DNA of 64,000 nucleotides from Hordeum vulgare subsp. vulgare (GCF_904849725.1 NC_058524.1:547587763-547651762), one strand, 5' to 3'. Counted from the stretch's first letter, positions 21,399 through 36,202 are shown. Made by a program: numbers and translations. Notes: generated by a model from the letters alone, not told the origin.

Positions 21399-24300
21399 TC
21401 ATAGGCTTTCCATTAACCCCATGCCAGCTAAGCGTTCCTTGAACACATTGGGTGGTAAGCCTTTCGTTAGCGGATCCGCAAGCATATCCTTTGTCCTTAT
21501 ATGCTCGAGACTTATAGTGTGATTCTGGATTTTATCTTTCACAACATAATACTTTATATCTATTATTTTGGTAGCATTACTCGACTTGTTGTTGTGAGCA
21601 TAAAATACTGTGGGCTGGTTGTCATAGTACATCTTTAGTGGCTTGTGAATACAATCTACCACTTTCAAGTCGGGTATAAATTTCTTTAACCATATCACCT
21701 GCCTGGTGGCTTCAAAACATGCTATAAACTCTGCCTGCATTGTGGAAGATGCCACTACGGTATGTTTGGAGCTTTTCCACGAAATAGCCCCTCTAGCGAG
21801 AGTGAACACGTATCCTGACGTGGATTTTCTATCATCTCTATCTCCCGCAAAATCTGCATCTGAATACCCTTTTATCTCTAGGGAATCCGATCTTCTGTAT
21901 GTTAGCATGATGTCCTTTGTGCCTCGCACATAGTGCAATGCTTTCTTTACCATCTTTCAGTGCTCTAGACCTGGATTCTCTTGATATCTACCGAGTACCC
22001 CGGTGATAAAAGCTAAGTCAGGGCGAGTGCACACTTGTGCATACTGTAAACTTCCAACAGCCAAAGTATATGGTACTGCTTTCATCTCATCGAGCTCGTA
22101 GTGGTTCTTGGGACATTGGAACCCTTGACTATAGGAGCAGGTGTGGCCTTACTCGGATGCATATTGCACTTTTTGAGAACCTTCGCTAAATATGCTTTCT
22201 GCGATAGTCCTAAGACTCCATTTTTCCTATCTCTGTGAATTTCAATGCCCAAAACATATGAAGCATCATCAAGATCTTTCATATCAAACTTTGAGGATAG
22301 AAACTTCTTTGTTTCTTGTAGTAGACTAACACCATTGCTTGCAAGCAAGATATCATCCACATACAAGATTAGGAAAGTGTATTTCCCATTTTTGAACTTA
22401 ACATAAACGCAGTTATCCTCAACATTTTCTTTAAATCCAAATATTTTAATAGTATTGCTAAACTTTAGATACCACTATCTAGAGGCTTGCCTTAGTCCAT
22501 AAATGGATTTCTTTAGGCGGCATCCCATATCTTCCTTGCCTTTCATGATAAAACCCTTGGGTTGTTTCATGTAGACATTTTTCCTAAATCTTTGTTTAGA
22601 AATGTTGTCTTTACATCCATTTGATGCAACTCTAAATCAAAATGTGCAACTAATGCCATTATGATTCTGAAGGAGTCCTTGCATGATACTGGGAAAAAAG
22701 TCTCATTGTAGTCTATCCCTTCTCTTTGTGTAAATCCTTTTGGCATGAGTCATGCTTTATATTTTTCTATATTCCCATTAGAGTCATACTTTGTTTTGTA
22801 GAGCCATTTACAACCTACTGTTTTGGCTCCTTTAGAAACAATTTCTAAGTCCCAAACATCGTTGGAACTCATCGATTTCATCTCGTCTTCCATTGCCTCC
22901 AACCACTTCGATGAGTGAGGGCTTCTCATCGCTTCTTCATATGAAGTAGGATCACCTTCCATATGAACCAATTATGTGTTATAAACTTTATAATCAGCAG
23001 AAATAGCTGATCTTCTAGTTATGTTATACCTTCTAAGTGCCTCATTCTCTGGCACATCCTCTAAAATTGGATGATGTACCTCCCTTTCATGTTCAACAAC
23101 AGGTTCAGTCGGATCCTGAAGGACAGGTTCTGAATCTTCTCCCATATTTGTCAAGGTTGGAGTTACAATGGGTAGTGCGAAAAATGGCTCTTGAATCATC
23201 GGATTAGGTGCATGCACCCTCTTCTCCTCAAGATCAATTTTTTGAGCTACCATGCTCCCCCTCATCATTTCATCCTCTAAGAAGACCGCATGTCTCGTTT
23301 CTACAAACTTTGTGTATCTTTCTGGATAGTAGAAACGAAAACCGTTTGATCTATCAGGATAGCCAAGGAAGTGGCAACTCACAGTTTTGGGATCTAACTT
23401 TGCAATATTTGGATTAAACATCTTGGCCTCAGCTCGGCATCACCACACTTTGAAGTGTTGCAAGGATGGTACTTTTCCTGTCCACACCTCGTACGGTGTT
23501 TTGGGCACCGACTTGCTTGGTACTATATTGAGAATGTGAATGCCGGTTTTAAGTGCCTCCATCCATAATCCCAATGGCAGGTTGGAGTAACTCATCATTC
23601 TACGCACCATATCCATAAGGGTACGGTTACGCCTTTCAGCTACTCCATTTTGTTGAGCTGGCCCGACATTGAATACTGGGCTACTATGCCAGTCTCCTGC
23701 AAGGAATTTGCAAAAGGTCCAGGGACTTGGCCATATGGAGTGTGTCGACCGTATACTCCCCCACGGTTAGATCACACTATCTTTATTCTTTTGTCAAGCT
23801 GATTTTCAACTCCAGCTTTGAAAATTTTGAATTTATCTAATGCTTCATTTCTTTCTTTGATTGAATAAATATAACCGAAATGGGAGTAGTCATCTACGAA
23901 TGTTATGAATGAGTCATAGCTATCCACGCTTTTCACAGGAAATGGTCCACAAATGTCAGTGTGGATGATTTCTAATGTTCCGGTGCTTCGGTTTGCACCC
24001 TTTTTAATTTGTTTTACATACTTCCCTTTGACGTAATCAATGTATTGGTTTAAGTCTGAGAACTCTAGTGGAGGAAGTATATCGCTTTTAATTAGTCTTT
24101 CTATCCTCGCTTTCGAAATATGGCCCAAACGACAGTGCCATGACTTCGATGAGTCGTGAGTTCTCTTTCTTTTCTTTTGTTCTTTGTTTAACGAGGAATC
24201 TTGATCATTCACATTACATACGTAATGCTCTTTTTCATGAAGTGATAACAAATAAGGCTCGTTGTGAAGTTAGGCAACACCAACATAAGCATTATTATAC

Positions 24301-25540
24301 CATACGGCACACTTGCCATGTCCAAAGTAACACTCGTAATTGTATTATCTAAGCAAGAAACACTTATTAAATTTCTATTACATGAAGGAAGAAATAGGAC
24401 GTTTCTAAGCAAAAGACTGAATCCTTCAGCCAACTCCAAGGAGATGTTGCCGACAACTTCAACTTCTGCTTGGACGCCATTTGCGTCTTCAATACTTCTT
24501 TCTCTTGTTTGCATAATCCTCGTCGAACGGAATCCCTCTAAAGAATTTGCAACATGAACAGTTGCACCTGACTCAATCCACCAAGTAGATTTCGTAAACT
24601 GTGAATACAGGGATTCATTAACAAAGGAAACGATGTCGTTACCTCTCTTTGCCATGATGGTCTTTAGCCAGTCAGGGCAATCCTTTTTGTAGTGCCCTGT
24701 GTTTTTGCAGTGGAGACAAGTGTCCCTGTCCACCGGAAGAGGCTTTTGCTAATGCTGAAAATGCGAGGGGCCTTTACCATGTGGCTTCGAAGGAGAACCT
24801 TTGTTGTTTTGATTGAAATTCTTTTTCTTATTGTCCTTTACATAGTTGAGTGAACCACCATGTGAGGCTTTCAGTCTGTCCTCTTCTTGGACACACATTG
24901 CTATTGTCTTTTCAATGTCCCATGTTTCACGGGACATGTCATAGTTCACAACAAAAGTTTCGAACTCCTTTGGAAGTGAAGCCATGACCAAGTGGACGAG
25001 GAGTGCTGGTTTGATTTTCAGATTCGCGTCCATTGGCTTGTGCTTTACTATCGTGTTGCTCATTCCAAGGATGCACTCTCTAATACCATGGACACCTCCA
25101 GTGTAGTTCTCTGTAACCAGTTGTTTTATCAACTGGGTGACATATGTCTTTGACGAGCCACTGAACTAGCTCTTTATCTTTGTAAGCATCTCCCCTGCGG
25201 AAGTGCAGTTTGTAATTGAGCTCACAATGGCGTTCTCAATTGTATTATTTATAAATACCAGGCACTTTTTGTTGGCATTGACCCACTTTTGGTTGCTGAG
25301 GGAGTAGGACATCTCCACTGGAGCATAACCCTTCTGCTTTTTCTCCCATACAACAACAGTGGCTTTTGCATCTCTCACTGGCTCTCGAGGTTTAACGGGC
25401 TGTGGTTCCTCCAGAACTCGGTCCATCTCAGCACAAACAAAAGCCATGTCTACTTTCTTCCTCCACTCAGAGTAGTTATCACCTCTGAGTGTGGGAATAT
25501 ATTTTACGCAACTCATCAGGTGGAAGCCTCCTGAAATCAC
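21399..25540 (-). pseudogene. Copia gag-pol polyprotein, frame-broken
   Basis: Domains run in copia order on the minus strand. Gag is 24749-25540, starting near MSCVKYIPTLRGDNYSEWRK. A zinc knuckle, C-x2-C-x4-H-x4-C, begins CLHCKNTGHYKKDC near 24720. The protease-like site is WWIESGATVH, with Glu in place of the usual catalytic Asp. Integrase (22972-24251) shows SWHCRLGHIS and HTDICGPFPVKSVDSYDSF. Reverse transcriptase (22082-22971) shows WLEAMEDEMKSM, GCKWLYKTKYDSNG and YVDDILLAS. RNase H (21399-21953) shows GYSDADFAGDRDDRKSTSGY and ends KERLAGMGLMESL. Stops or shifts occur at least near 25135, 24735, 23425-23770, 22750 and 21960. Together these would copy and integrate the element; this copy is inactive. 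Confidence 0.9.
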
Positions 25541-26838
25541 AATGTAACTGAGATCAGTATAACAATCATATGCTTTAATCTAACATTGGTCAAATTAAAC
25601 ATACAACTGTCTATGCAATTAAAACTATATTACTGTATGACAAAATTAGAAATAAATGCACCTTTAATTCTAATAATGATAAAACATGATTATGTTATTA
25701 ACAATGTTGGTTAGAAAATAACATAATCATATTCTCTTTTAATAAACAATCACTTTAATGTGTTCTTTTAATTTTAATTCTATCTTAACTTTTATTTTCT
25801 TTGTAAAAGAGCACTAAAATAAATACTTTGCAGCGGAAAACGTGAATATGAAATTCATGTACTTTTTCTACTTTACAGAAACAAATTTCTGTTAAAAATA
25901 AAAATTCATGAACTTCATTATTCCTTTTATAAAATCCATGAACGTTTTTCTTTTTCTGAAAAAGTATCTATTTATTTTCATAAACTTTTATTTTTCTTTG
26001 TAGAAAAATTTCTATTTATTTTTCTATTTTCTAAACAAAATTTCCGTTGGAAATTTAATGCATAGAAAAAGAAATATAAAACTGTTTAAATCTGCCTAAA
26101 AGGACTCCACAGAAGAAAAAAAAAACTTAAAACAAAAAAAATGTCAGCTTGCGCTCTGGACCGAAGCCAGCCTCGCCCAAGAAGGCCTCTCGCGATTCCC
26201 TAGCCTGGGCGCAACTTCGGCGTGCCCCCGCCTCCGCCTGCTGGGCCACCGGCCTCAGGTGGGCCCGATCAGCTTCACTTTCGGCCCAAGTGGACCACCA
26301 GGGGATAGGGTTTCTGTGTCGGGTCGATCCTGGCTATCCATCAGATCGGACGGCCGACCGCGCGTCTAGCTGGGACAAAAAGGAGCCACAAGCACTGGTC
26401 CGAAAACCCTAAACTCATTTCCGCCTTGATTGTGCCGCTCTAGTCCTGCCCCCCCCCCCCTCGCAGCTCTCCCTTGGTCTCTCTCGCAGCAGCGGTGGCT
26501 CTGCCCAGCCGGCGAGCTCAAGGGCTGGCCGCCGGCAGTGGCGACCAAGGGCCCACCTCGCCGCTCGTGCCACGCTCTCTCTTCTCGTTATGTCTCTTCC
26601 GCGGCTGAGGGGCTCGATCTCACTCATGCGGTGGCTGCCCTGCCCCGCCGGAGAGCCCTCAGGATAGCCGCCGGTAGCGGCGACCAAGGTCCCGTCGCCG
26701 CGTGAGCCACCCTCTCTCGCAGCATTCTGTCTCGAGGCACTCGGGGGAGCACCCGCAGCTGTCTCTCTCAAGGCGCTCGGTGCAGCTCCCGCAGCTCTCC
26801 TCGGCCTCTTTCTCTGTTAGGAAAACCCCTTGCGACGG
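25541..26838 (-). other. 5' leader of the copia element (left part)
   Basis: Non-coding internal sequence between gag and the insertion point. The left half is very AT-rich; from about 26140 it becomes GC-rich, with a C-tract at 26448-26460. Small open frames here have no family signature. The leader continues across the insertion at 52643-53130. Confidence 0.65.
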
Positions 26839-27462
26839 TGTGACAGCCCGAGACCGACGCTCCAGAAGATTCTCCTTTTATTCTGTTCTCTTCATGTGAT
26901 TCGTTTAGTTGTCACATTCATCATCGCATCACGCGCATCATCTGCATTGCATCGGCACTCCGTTGCTGCAGGTTTTCAAACTTGCATCCGTTATTAGTTT
27001 CCGGTTCTCTCCGTGTTCGTCGTTGCCCGTTTTGAGCCCGACCACACACGCACGCGCCCGCGGCATCGATTAAATATTTGTTTTTAAAAGTGTCTGGAAA
27101 ATATTCTCGGATTGGGTCGAAATTTAGCGCGCGGTCTTATTTTAATATAGGTAGGCAGCCTGCCAAATTTCGTCTCAATCGGAGCTCGTTAAGTACACGT
27201 ACAGTTTATTATATAACGACACTATAGCCGGTTTAATTGTGGGACGTTCAGTGTTTTAAAAACTCTGTCACGGGTTGCGCCATTTCTCTCTCATCCCTAA
27301 ATATCCCAACTACACAGTCCATTAAACCCATCCAACCACTTCCTCCGTTCGTGGTCCTCAGATCGTGATCGGACGGATGTGGTCCACCCCTCCATAGCCC
27401 AACCCTATATAATAACCACCCCATGGAGAGACCTCTCTCACTCCACTAGGATTTCCCCCTAG

Positions 27463-30400
27463 TGTGACGCCCTCGATTTAATCCTACGCTAATCATACAC
27501 ACAAATGCATACGATCAAACTCAAGGACTCACAGAAAGATATCACAACACAAATCTAGACACAAATAAAACATACAAGCTTCATATTACAAGCCAGGGGC
27601 CTCGAGGGCTAGAATACAGAAGCTCGATAAACACACGAGTCATCGGAAGAAACGATATCTGAGTACAGACATTAAACATGGGGTGAATTAGAGAAGGGTA
27701 GCAGAAAAGATACAAAGATCGAACGAGGTGATGCCTCCTGCCTGGGAGCCTCCTAACTACTCCTGGTCTTCAGCGGCCTCCATGTGGTAAGCACCATCGG
27801 GGTAGCAGTCGTCATCGGCGGGATACTCCATCTCTTGGGCTCCATCATCTGGTCGCAACAACGGATCAAGGGTACAAAGGGGGGAGCAAAGCAATGGTGA
27901 GTACTCATCCAAAGTACTCGCAAGACTGACATCAGAACTATTCTAAGTATGCATCAGTATCAAAGGAAGGGGTTATGTGGACTGACTGCAGCAATGCGAG
28001 AATAGAGAGAGAAGGCCTAGTCCTATCGAAGACTAGCATCTTCAAGGGTCTTGCAGCAATAGACGAGAGTAGAAAAGGTAACACAAATAATAGTCATATT
28101 GTTACAACAATATTAATATGAGGTCACGCCTAGAGATTCTTCCTCGACTCCCTGCGAGGAAGCAATCCGGGAGCAAACAATCTAGTTAAGTAACAATTGT
28201 AGTTGTATAAGATCAGGGCACAACTCCAAGTCGTCCTGTAACCGTGGACACGACTATCCGAATAGTTAGTTTTCATCCCTGTAGGGGTGCACCAAGTTTC
28301 CCGTCATGCTCGATAACACTCTGGCCGGACACACTTTTCTGGGTCATGCCCGACCTCGAAATATTGACACGTCGCAGCCCCACCTAGACTCAACAGAGAG
28401 GCCAGCCCGCCGGTCTAAATCCTAAGCATGCAGGGGTCATGGGTCCCTCACCCTTTGCACTCCTGCATGATTCGAGGGTAGCCGATGTCAGTCCTAGCAT
28501 CCCTTATTACAAGCGTGATGCATATCGGGACAACTCTAGCGCGCGCCGCTCCATTGCTGACGTCTGAAGAGCTTTGACTGATACCACGACGCCGAGTACC
28601 CATAACTTCTCCCGCGTAGCCGGTTAGTGCGAAAAGGTCTCCAACCAACCCAAATCAAATACCCAAATCCATTAACATTTTAATTAACTCATCGACACAT
28701 CCACGCGGGAATCCACATGCCTAACATTTATTCATCAACGTTCCGAGTAACAAGGTCAAGTAACTGTGTGGTTGTAACATCATGGGGATCTGAGGTATCA
28801 CCCTCGTTGGATTCCGAACGATGTAACCGTCAAGGTGGACTTAGAGAAATCACCCCCGAGGGTCTCACACTTGAGGGGTTGCACGACAGAGTCATTGTCG
28901 GGAGTGGTGAAGGAGGAATCACCCTCGATAACCACGACCGACTAGCTGCACTATAGAGGTAGCATCATGAGTACTTCGAGAGGTGTCACCCTCGGTGCCC
29001 GATAGTGGCTCTGCAGCTCGTACAACTAAGGGGGTGTAAGTGTTGTGTCGGATCTTGGCTCGTTGCTCAGGGATCGAGACTTGACCACAAAGCGGGGCAA
29101 CTGGAATAAGGGTCAGAGGGGATGACTGCTCCACCTATACTAAGTAGTTTAAAGTGCGATACTGAAAGTAGCAGTTCATCAGAATCAGGCTATGCATCAG
29201 AATAGGATCTATCTACAACAGTACCAAAATTCTAATGCAAGCATGAGGGAGAAAGAAATGGGCGATATAAGAATGATCAAGGGGGTTTGCTTGCCTTGTT
29301 GCTATGCGGCAAAGGGTTGGTCGTCAGGAGGGTAGATGTACCCGACAACAGCGTCAGTCTCGGGGTCTACCGGTAAGAAGAGGGGGAGAAGAAACAATAA
29401 ACATAAACACATATGAAACACTATACATGACATGGCAATATGCAGTTCTAGGATGAGCTAACGCAGTGCTATCCGTCATAGACGGGTCGGAAGAATATCT
29501 GATGATATTTCCCGGGTCTCTGGCTACTACCGGTCAAACGATAAACGATGAAAAAGTTCCATGTTTGCTATGCTAGGGACGCGTGACAGATGAGCGAATA
29601 GTCTATCCTGGTTCGTCTCGTTCTGCTGATCAACTTTCATGTTTAAAATATTTTCATTTGACTTACGGTTTATGTTACATTAATTTGTAAACTTTTATTA
29701 ATATCTAGGAATTAACATATTTAATTAGATTAGATAATTAAATATGACATCGTGGTGATGTCAGCACGAAAATTTCACTCAATAGGGTTTGACTGGTCAA
29801 ATATGACCAGTGGGCCCGTTGTCATAGACACAATTATTATTAGGGTTAAATAATTATTTAATCAAATTAATTAGTGGGGTGGGACCCAGTTGTCATACAC
29901 TACCTAGGATATTTTATTTATCTTAACAAACTGATTTAGCTAAATAATTATTTATCTATTATTATTTTTATTAGTAAATCCTAATTATCCAAAACAATAA
30001 TTACTGCTTAACTAATTAATTAAATTTATTAATATAAAATATTTATAAAACTATGTTTTTACTTTTATTTTTTTATTTTTTTACGAGGGACCCCACGTGT
30101 TATTTGGTGGGAGTTGTGGGACTCAACTGTCATTGGGACAATGAGACCTATCTATACTAAATGCACACACAAACTGTACTCACGCAGTTTTTCTTATACA
30201 CACATTTTGTATAAACCCATTTATATCTATTTTACACATACATACATATGCACTTATACATACATCACTGCATATACACATTCATACATATCTATATTTT
30301 TACACACACATTGTGAACCATTTATTTATTTTTACAAAATATGGGTATTCACTTGCATGCACCCAGCGTAGCTAGCAACAAGCCGACGTAACAGGAGGGG

Positions 30401-31545
30401 CTCGGGGCCAGTGCAGCCATGGTCGGGGTGGCCGGAGTGTGACCGAAGAGGGGGAGGGGAGGAGCCCGAGGGCTCATAGCGGATGTAGTGGAAGCAACGA
30501 TTTGGGGAAGGTCGGGAAGGCCGGTGGGGCACGACGGCGACGTTGCAGTCCGACGAGGTGGCAGGCGACGACGGTGTTCCGGCGACAGGGTGGTCGGTGC
30601 CGGTGTGTTGAAGGAGGCTGGCGACGGGGTGACCGGAGGAGGAGGGATGGCGGAGGGCCGGCCGAATCCAATCGGAGGAGGACCGGGGCATGACGTTGTT
30701 GGGGCTGGTGGTGGTGGTCCAGCGAGGAGAGAGGGCTGGGCGAGAGGTGAGGCGGAGACCGTGGCGAGCTGGGGGAGCGAGGGGAGGCGCCAGGGGGATC
30801 TGGCATTGGCTGGGGCGAGGGGATCGGGTGGGTGTGGTGGTGCTGGCCTCGTGGGGGGAAGAGACGAGGAAGGAGGCGAGCGAGGCTCGCGTGGGGTGAG
30901 GCTGACGATGGGGTGAGGGAGCGCTGGGAAGTGGCACTAGCGAGGGGAGTGGGGTGGGTTCCGGCGGCGGCGTGGGATGGGAGTGGAGGAGTGGGTGGTA
31001 GTTTAGGGTTTACCTCGGGGTTTAAATACCCAAGGGAGGTGGGCCGGTTGGCCCAGTTGGCCACGTTTTTGTTTTTGTTTATTTATTTATTAATTTTCTT
31101 TTCGTTTTCATCTATTTATTGAAATACCTTTTAGTTTAGAAAATAACAAACCAAAAATATGCCTCATGGCCCAACATTGCAAATGCAATATTAGACAGTA
31201 GCATAAAAGGTTTGGAGGCCGTTTGAAATTATTTAAAAGTTTATAATTCCAAAGAGGGCATTTAATAATTTATTTTGTTGTTGTTTTAACTACCCTAGTG
31301 CATTTAAACACTTTATAAAATGTGGTCTCAACATGACAAATATCCAGAGAATATTTTCCACACCTTGAACATTTTTGTTTTCATGTTTGACAAAAAATGA
31401 ATCTTGACTTTAAATTAGAATTTGACTTTGAGAAATGATCTAAAGTCTGATCTGGTTCTATTCAGCAAAATGATTAGGCATTGATCATGGTCACCAGTGT
31501 AGATTAATTATATAGATCACTGTAGCGAAAGCTGAGGATGCCACA
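27463..31545 (-). repeat. 3' LTR of the nested gypsy element
   Basis: A 4083-bp LTR. On the minus strand it starts TGTGGCATCCTCAGC (31545) and ends GGGCGTCACA (27463). A minus-strand GTATTTAAA box is at 31021-31029. Downstream of the box a GC-rich leader contains a 201-codon Pro/Ser-rich frame (30332-30937) that has a counterpart in the other LTR. Confidence 0.9.
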
Positions 31546-31556
31546 ACTCTCCCCTA
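31546..31556 (-). other. Polypurine tract of the nested gypsy element
   Basis: The minus strand reads TAGGGGAGAGT immediately before the LTR start TGTGGC. It primes plus-strand synthesis and marks 27463-31545 as the 3' LTR. Confidence 0.8.
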
Positions 31557-31581
31557 CTAATAAGAATTCTCGTCCCGAGAA

Positions 31582-32173
31582 TTAAGAGGTAGAAGGAAAG
31601 AGCTCGGGGTATTCATCACGAAGATGATCCTCACGTTCCCATGTGGGTTCATCTTTAGAATGATGTGACCACTGCACTTTAAGGAACTTGGTGACTTTGC
31701 GACGAGTCTGACATTCAGCCTGATCGAGAATGCGGACCGGATGCTCTTTATAAGAGAGGTCTCATTGCAATTCAAGCATATCATGATACACTGCTCGAAT
31801 AGGATCTTTGAAGCAGCGGTGGAGCTGAGAAACATGGAAGACATCGTGAACCTGAGAAAGGTTCGCCGACAGTTCCAATTGATAAGCTACTTTTCCACGC
31901 CTTTCGAGAACAGTGAAAGGACCAATATAGCGAGGAGCTAACTTGCCCTTGATCCCAAACACAATGTGCACCTCTCATTGGTGTGACACAAAGATAAGCC
32001 TTTCTGCCAGATTCGTAGACTATATCTCGATGATGACGGCCATAGTGACTCTTTTGACGACATTGAGAAGCCTTCAGATTCTCATGAATAATGCTGACTT
32101 GATCTTCAGCATGTTGGATAACATATGGACCGAAGAGTGATCGTTCCATTGGACAGTGGCTCGGGAATTTCAT
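31582..32173 (-). pseudogene. Gypsy pol C-terminus: integrase end and chromodomain
   Basis: On the minus strand the frame shows FGPYVIQHAEDQVSIIHENL, then after a frameshift near 31970 KGKLAPRYIGPFTVLERRGK and VHDVFHVSQLHRC, both typical of the integrase C-terminal region. After an in-frame TGA at 31762-31764 the same frame continues with a chromodomain-like piece: HPVRILDQAECQTRRKVTKF, LKVQWSHHSKDEPTWERED and LRDEYPELFP, stop at 31582. Chromodomains steer integration toward marked chromatin. It ends about 25 bp before the polypurine tract, as in intact elements. The rest of pol and gag is missing upstream. Confidence 0.85.
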
Positions 32174-35100
32174 ACGAAGCCAAGTGCAAAGGTTACTTTG
32201 GAGTCAAAAGATGTACAGGAGAGTCAGGTTTCGATCCTGTGGAATTTGGGTTATGGGTCCATCATGTGGGTTAGAGTAGGCAGAGGGGTGACATATTATA
32301 CGATCTTGGTAGCAAGACATGTCAGAGGATTGCCTGTCAGTTATGATGGCAACAACGTCGGTACCAAGGGCGGGGAACGAATAGAACCATTTTTCTGCTC
32401 GTTGAAACGAGGCAGACCAATAGGCAAGGCTCTCGTACACCGGTAGCTACCGGAATGATAACCACAATAGTAATAGGGTCTTACTGAGAGAGTTGTATAC
32501 CGAGGTTGTTACCTAAGAAGGGAATTAACACTGCTTAGATAAGTTATGCCACAAGAAAGGTCAAACAGACCAATGGAAAGGAAAATGTGTTCACACACAC
32601 ACAAGTATTAAAGTATACCATTCCCTAGGAAAACAATAGGGTATGGTATACGTGTAGGTCATCAAGTACATAACCATTTAGATAAAAGGGCAAGGAGAAA
32701 CATGATGTTTACCCATACCATACGGTTTGGATAATTGATCAGGAACAATTTAGCATTGCGCTTCCAATGTTCCTGTTGACAATTGAAGTATCACATTCGT
32801 GCTTCGGGATAGCATTGACATGGTCATCTGATAAAGGTCGGACCTTGGGTATACAAAAGGATCCATGAGGAACGACTTAAAAAATTTAGTCATATAATTT
32901 CCTCACGGGAGAATGCCTAACCTTACCAAGGGAGTTAATATAATAATAGGTCCTTCGGCCCGGTGTGCTAGACAAGACATCACTGGACAGGATTACGTAA
33001 GACCAAAGTTATAATTATTGGGAAAATGTTCCATCCATCATATCAGCCCGAGATTCAGATCTGATTGGTGTCAGGATACCTAAGTCTCACGGTGCTTGAG
33101 AAGAAAAGGGGACCACCAAAAACAGATGAGATGATAATGCAAGATTCTCGGGATATGAACTACGGAAGCAAGTTTTGGATCACGAATTCGATTGTAAGAC
33201 ACGCGAACATAATGTCAAGACATTCGTGCCCACGTGGAATTCTTACAACACAATACAACCGAGTTTCGTTTTGAGAACCATCATCGAGGATATCAAGGCC
33301 CTTGTGTAAGCCTCGATTTAGTTCTTATGAAGGAACTTCTTTTCCCTTGATCAAATTAGTCAGTGGCTTGGGGTGCTAAGAGAAGTTATATGAAGTGAAG
33401 ATTGCAAATCTTCAAAACATATAACACTTCGCACATGCATGAATGACTTGGGATGATCCTAGAGGAAGCAAAACAAAACTTTCACATATTCACGGCGGCA
33501 AGAATGCACGTGAACCTTGGGAAAACACTTCTTCTTATCAATTATGTTCTTCATGAGCTAGGCACAAAGATAGTGCTTTCAAAGGCTTCATTACGAACCA
33601 TGGAGAAGTTGAGGGTGTGGTCGACGGGCTCAGCAACAATCCCTCAAGATTTCGATAGGGATGAATTTCCAGAATTATAAGAACAAGAAGATATCATTTG
33701 TCGGATAAAATGATATGATGACGTATGCTCGAGGGAACATCAATAATTAAACATTGGTCTAAGGGTGCGCTCAAAAATATGGAATGAGTAGCACGAACAA
33801 TGCTAGAATGGTGAGTCAACAACCAACACACAAAGAATGAAACAATCAGTTGTTAACCTCAAGGCAATAGGGTTGCCAGATGCATTGGGATCACACATCA
33901 AAGTTCACTTGTTGGTATTCCGGTTTGAAACAACACGGGACCATAAAATAGATGGTGATGGCGAGAAGTATCACCATACCAAGAATTCTTAAGAGGTGCA
34001 TCAATTCCCACATCACTCTTGACAAAAAAGATGGTAATACTCCAAGGTAGAACATAACATAAGCTGAATTAGCAAGGAACTCAAGGGACAACACAAAACA
34101 TGAACAAGTTTGTGTTTGGAGGGAAGGAAAAAATGTTGCCGGTGAAAACACAAATCATCGAGGGGCAAGGATGGTATTTCTCAACATGCATTCGATTGAT
34201 ACCCTGCAAGAGCTTAGAATGCTGATGTTGATCATGACACATTTGTCGAGAAGTTCCATGAAGATGTAATCGATCAGCGACGACATCAAGCAAAGGAATG
34301 GTGAAGCTAAAGGTTGTCGGAAACACAATTAAGTCTGCTAGCTTAGAATCAAAATTGGCTTTCAAAACAACCAATATGATGTGGAAAGCTCGATGTGAGC
34401 TTAACGCACAGTTGGAAATGTGTTCCAGAGATGGAGGACATAGATAGCATGGTCAAGCTCCAACATGACGATGATGATGTAGCTTAACATCTTGGAATGA
34501 CATGATCGAGTACTAACTCGTAAGCAAAGAAGATTACTAAGAGTTGTTGGATCGCAATGCGTACTCGATTCAGTTATCGGTATCCTTGAGCGTCCAATGA
34601 CTCAAAACACGAGGAAAACTAGAATTAATGAAAATATCATAGTTGACGAGGATCTCATAAGAAGTTATACAGCTCCGTGATATTTTTGAGCTACACGGGA
34701 TAATACTCGGAGGTAGATCAACGTTAAGGCTTGGACCGATGTATTGATCTGAAGAAGACATGTACTTTAACTCGTGTGAGAATGAAATCAAGGTAGGACA
34801 AAATGGTCGGAACCACGATTGCAAAGAACAAGATCATAGATACCAGATTAAACCACAAAATGAATGATTATTGATACGAGAAGCTTCTATGGTAAGATCA
34901 ACGTAGTTTCCATGGGGATGAACACAAAGTTCATGGTCGACTCCCACTTCATCAATGCATCACCTGCCATTTACTCCTCGCCTTTGATCTGGTTGTAGCT
35001 TTGAAAGAATATTCGGCAAAACACCAGAAGAGCAAGACCCGTGAAAACTCTTCGGATCATATTGACTTAGGAAGGCATAGGTTCAACCCGTCGGGCATCT

Positions 35101-36202
35101 TAGGAACATATACCACAAACTTCAAGAGTAATTAACACATGCTTGAAGAGCACGGCTGACAAGGGCATAGGATACAACTCATCAGAAGGAGAAGACACAA
35201 TTTACCAATGGCATTATGTATCCGGGGAACGATATCACAAGAATTATTTTTTAGTGTAAAGGATACCGTCGGATAATAACCCAGCAATGAGTGTGGCAGT
35301 CCACAAAGGACCTGGTGTGAGTATCGGTACTCAATCAGAGGGAGATATGATGCAATGCATCGGGTTATAGAACATCTGAAAAATATCGATACTTAATTAC
35401 CAAAGGAATTAGGATTTCCAGGTTGGTGTATCATAATCAGATGCTCCGAGCAAATACAAGTAAGTTGAATGGACTTAGATGGAAAACCAACCAAAGTTGA
35501 TTTGTCGAGAACCAGCTCTGTCTCGAAGGACGCCTGAGCCGAAAATATAATTTATGAGTATCAACAAATGATTGTGTGCATTCACACAAAGGTAGAATCA
35601 ATAAGATCACAGGAAAATCACAAATGATTTTAATGAATGCGGCTAGACATATGGATTTAACCATAATGCAAGCAGGTGAGAAAGGTCAAGAATAATAGGC
35701 TACTCGGATTCCGAAAGATCAAATAGTAATTCGAAGAACCTTCGAAACCCATGACAACTGATGCTGGACGAATCCCTAATAAGATAATTCGTCGTACCTC
35801 GTAAAACAAGAGCAATTGGAAAATAAAGTATGAACGACATTTGTATGCAGTCATCCATAAGGGTTGACGGAGGAAGGGGAATCGGAGAAGCAATGAGCAC
35901 CAGCTTTCGAGAGAACATCGGAGAGTATCTTCGGAGTCTTCTAAGAAATCAAGCCATCGTCTGGAATTGCGGGGTTCTCCAGGAGGAAGTATTTACGAGA
36001 AAATAGAGTTGGAGTTAGCAAATTTTTTAACCCGAAAGAGAAGAGATAGTAGAACCCTGAGTATAGAAAAGGAGTAAAAGATACTAATACCACCCAATTG
36101 AGATGTGGGCCCGTAAGCCACATCATCAAAGTTAGTAAGTTTTTCAAGTACTAGACTCAACTTCGGCCATGGAGTTGGAAAGGGGGCTACCTACATGCAG
36201 TC
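32174..36202 (-). other. Non-coding internal region of the nested gypsy element
   Basis: About 4 kb in which I recognise no gag, protease, reverse transcriptase or RNase H motif on either strand. All open frames are under 100 codons and show no family signature. The plus strand is purine-rich, so the transcribed strand is pyrimidine-rich, as in the internal region of the LARD at 43505-45999. Confidence 0.6.
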
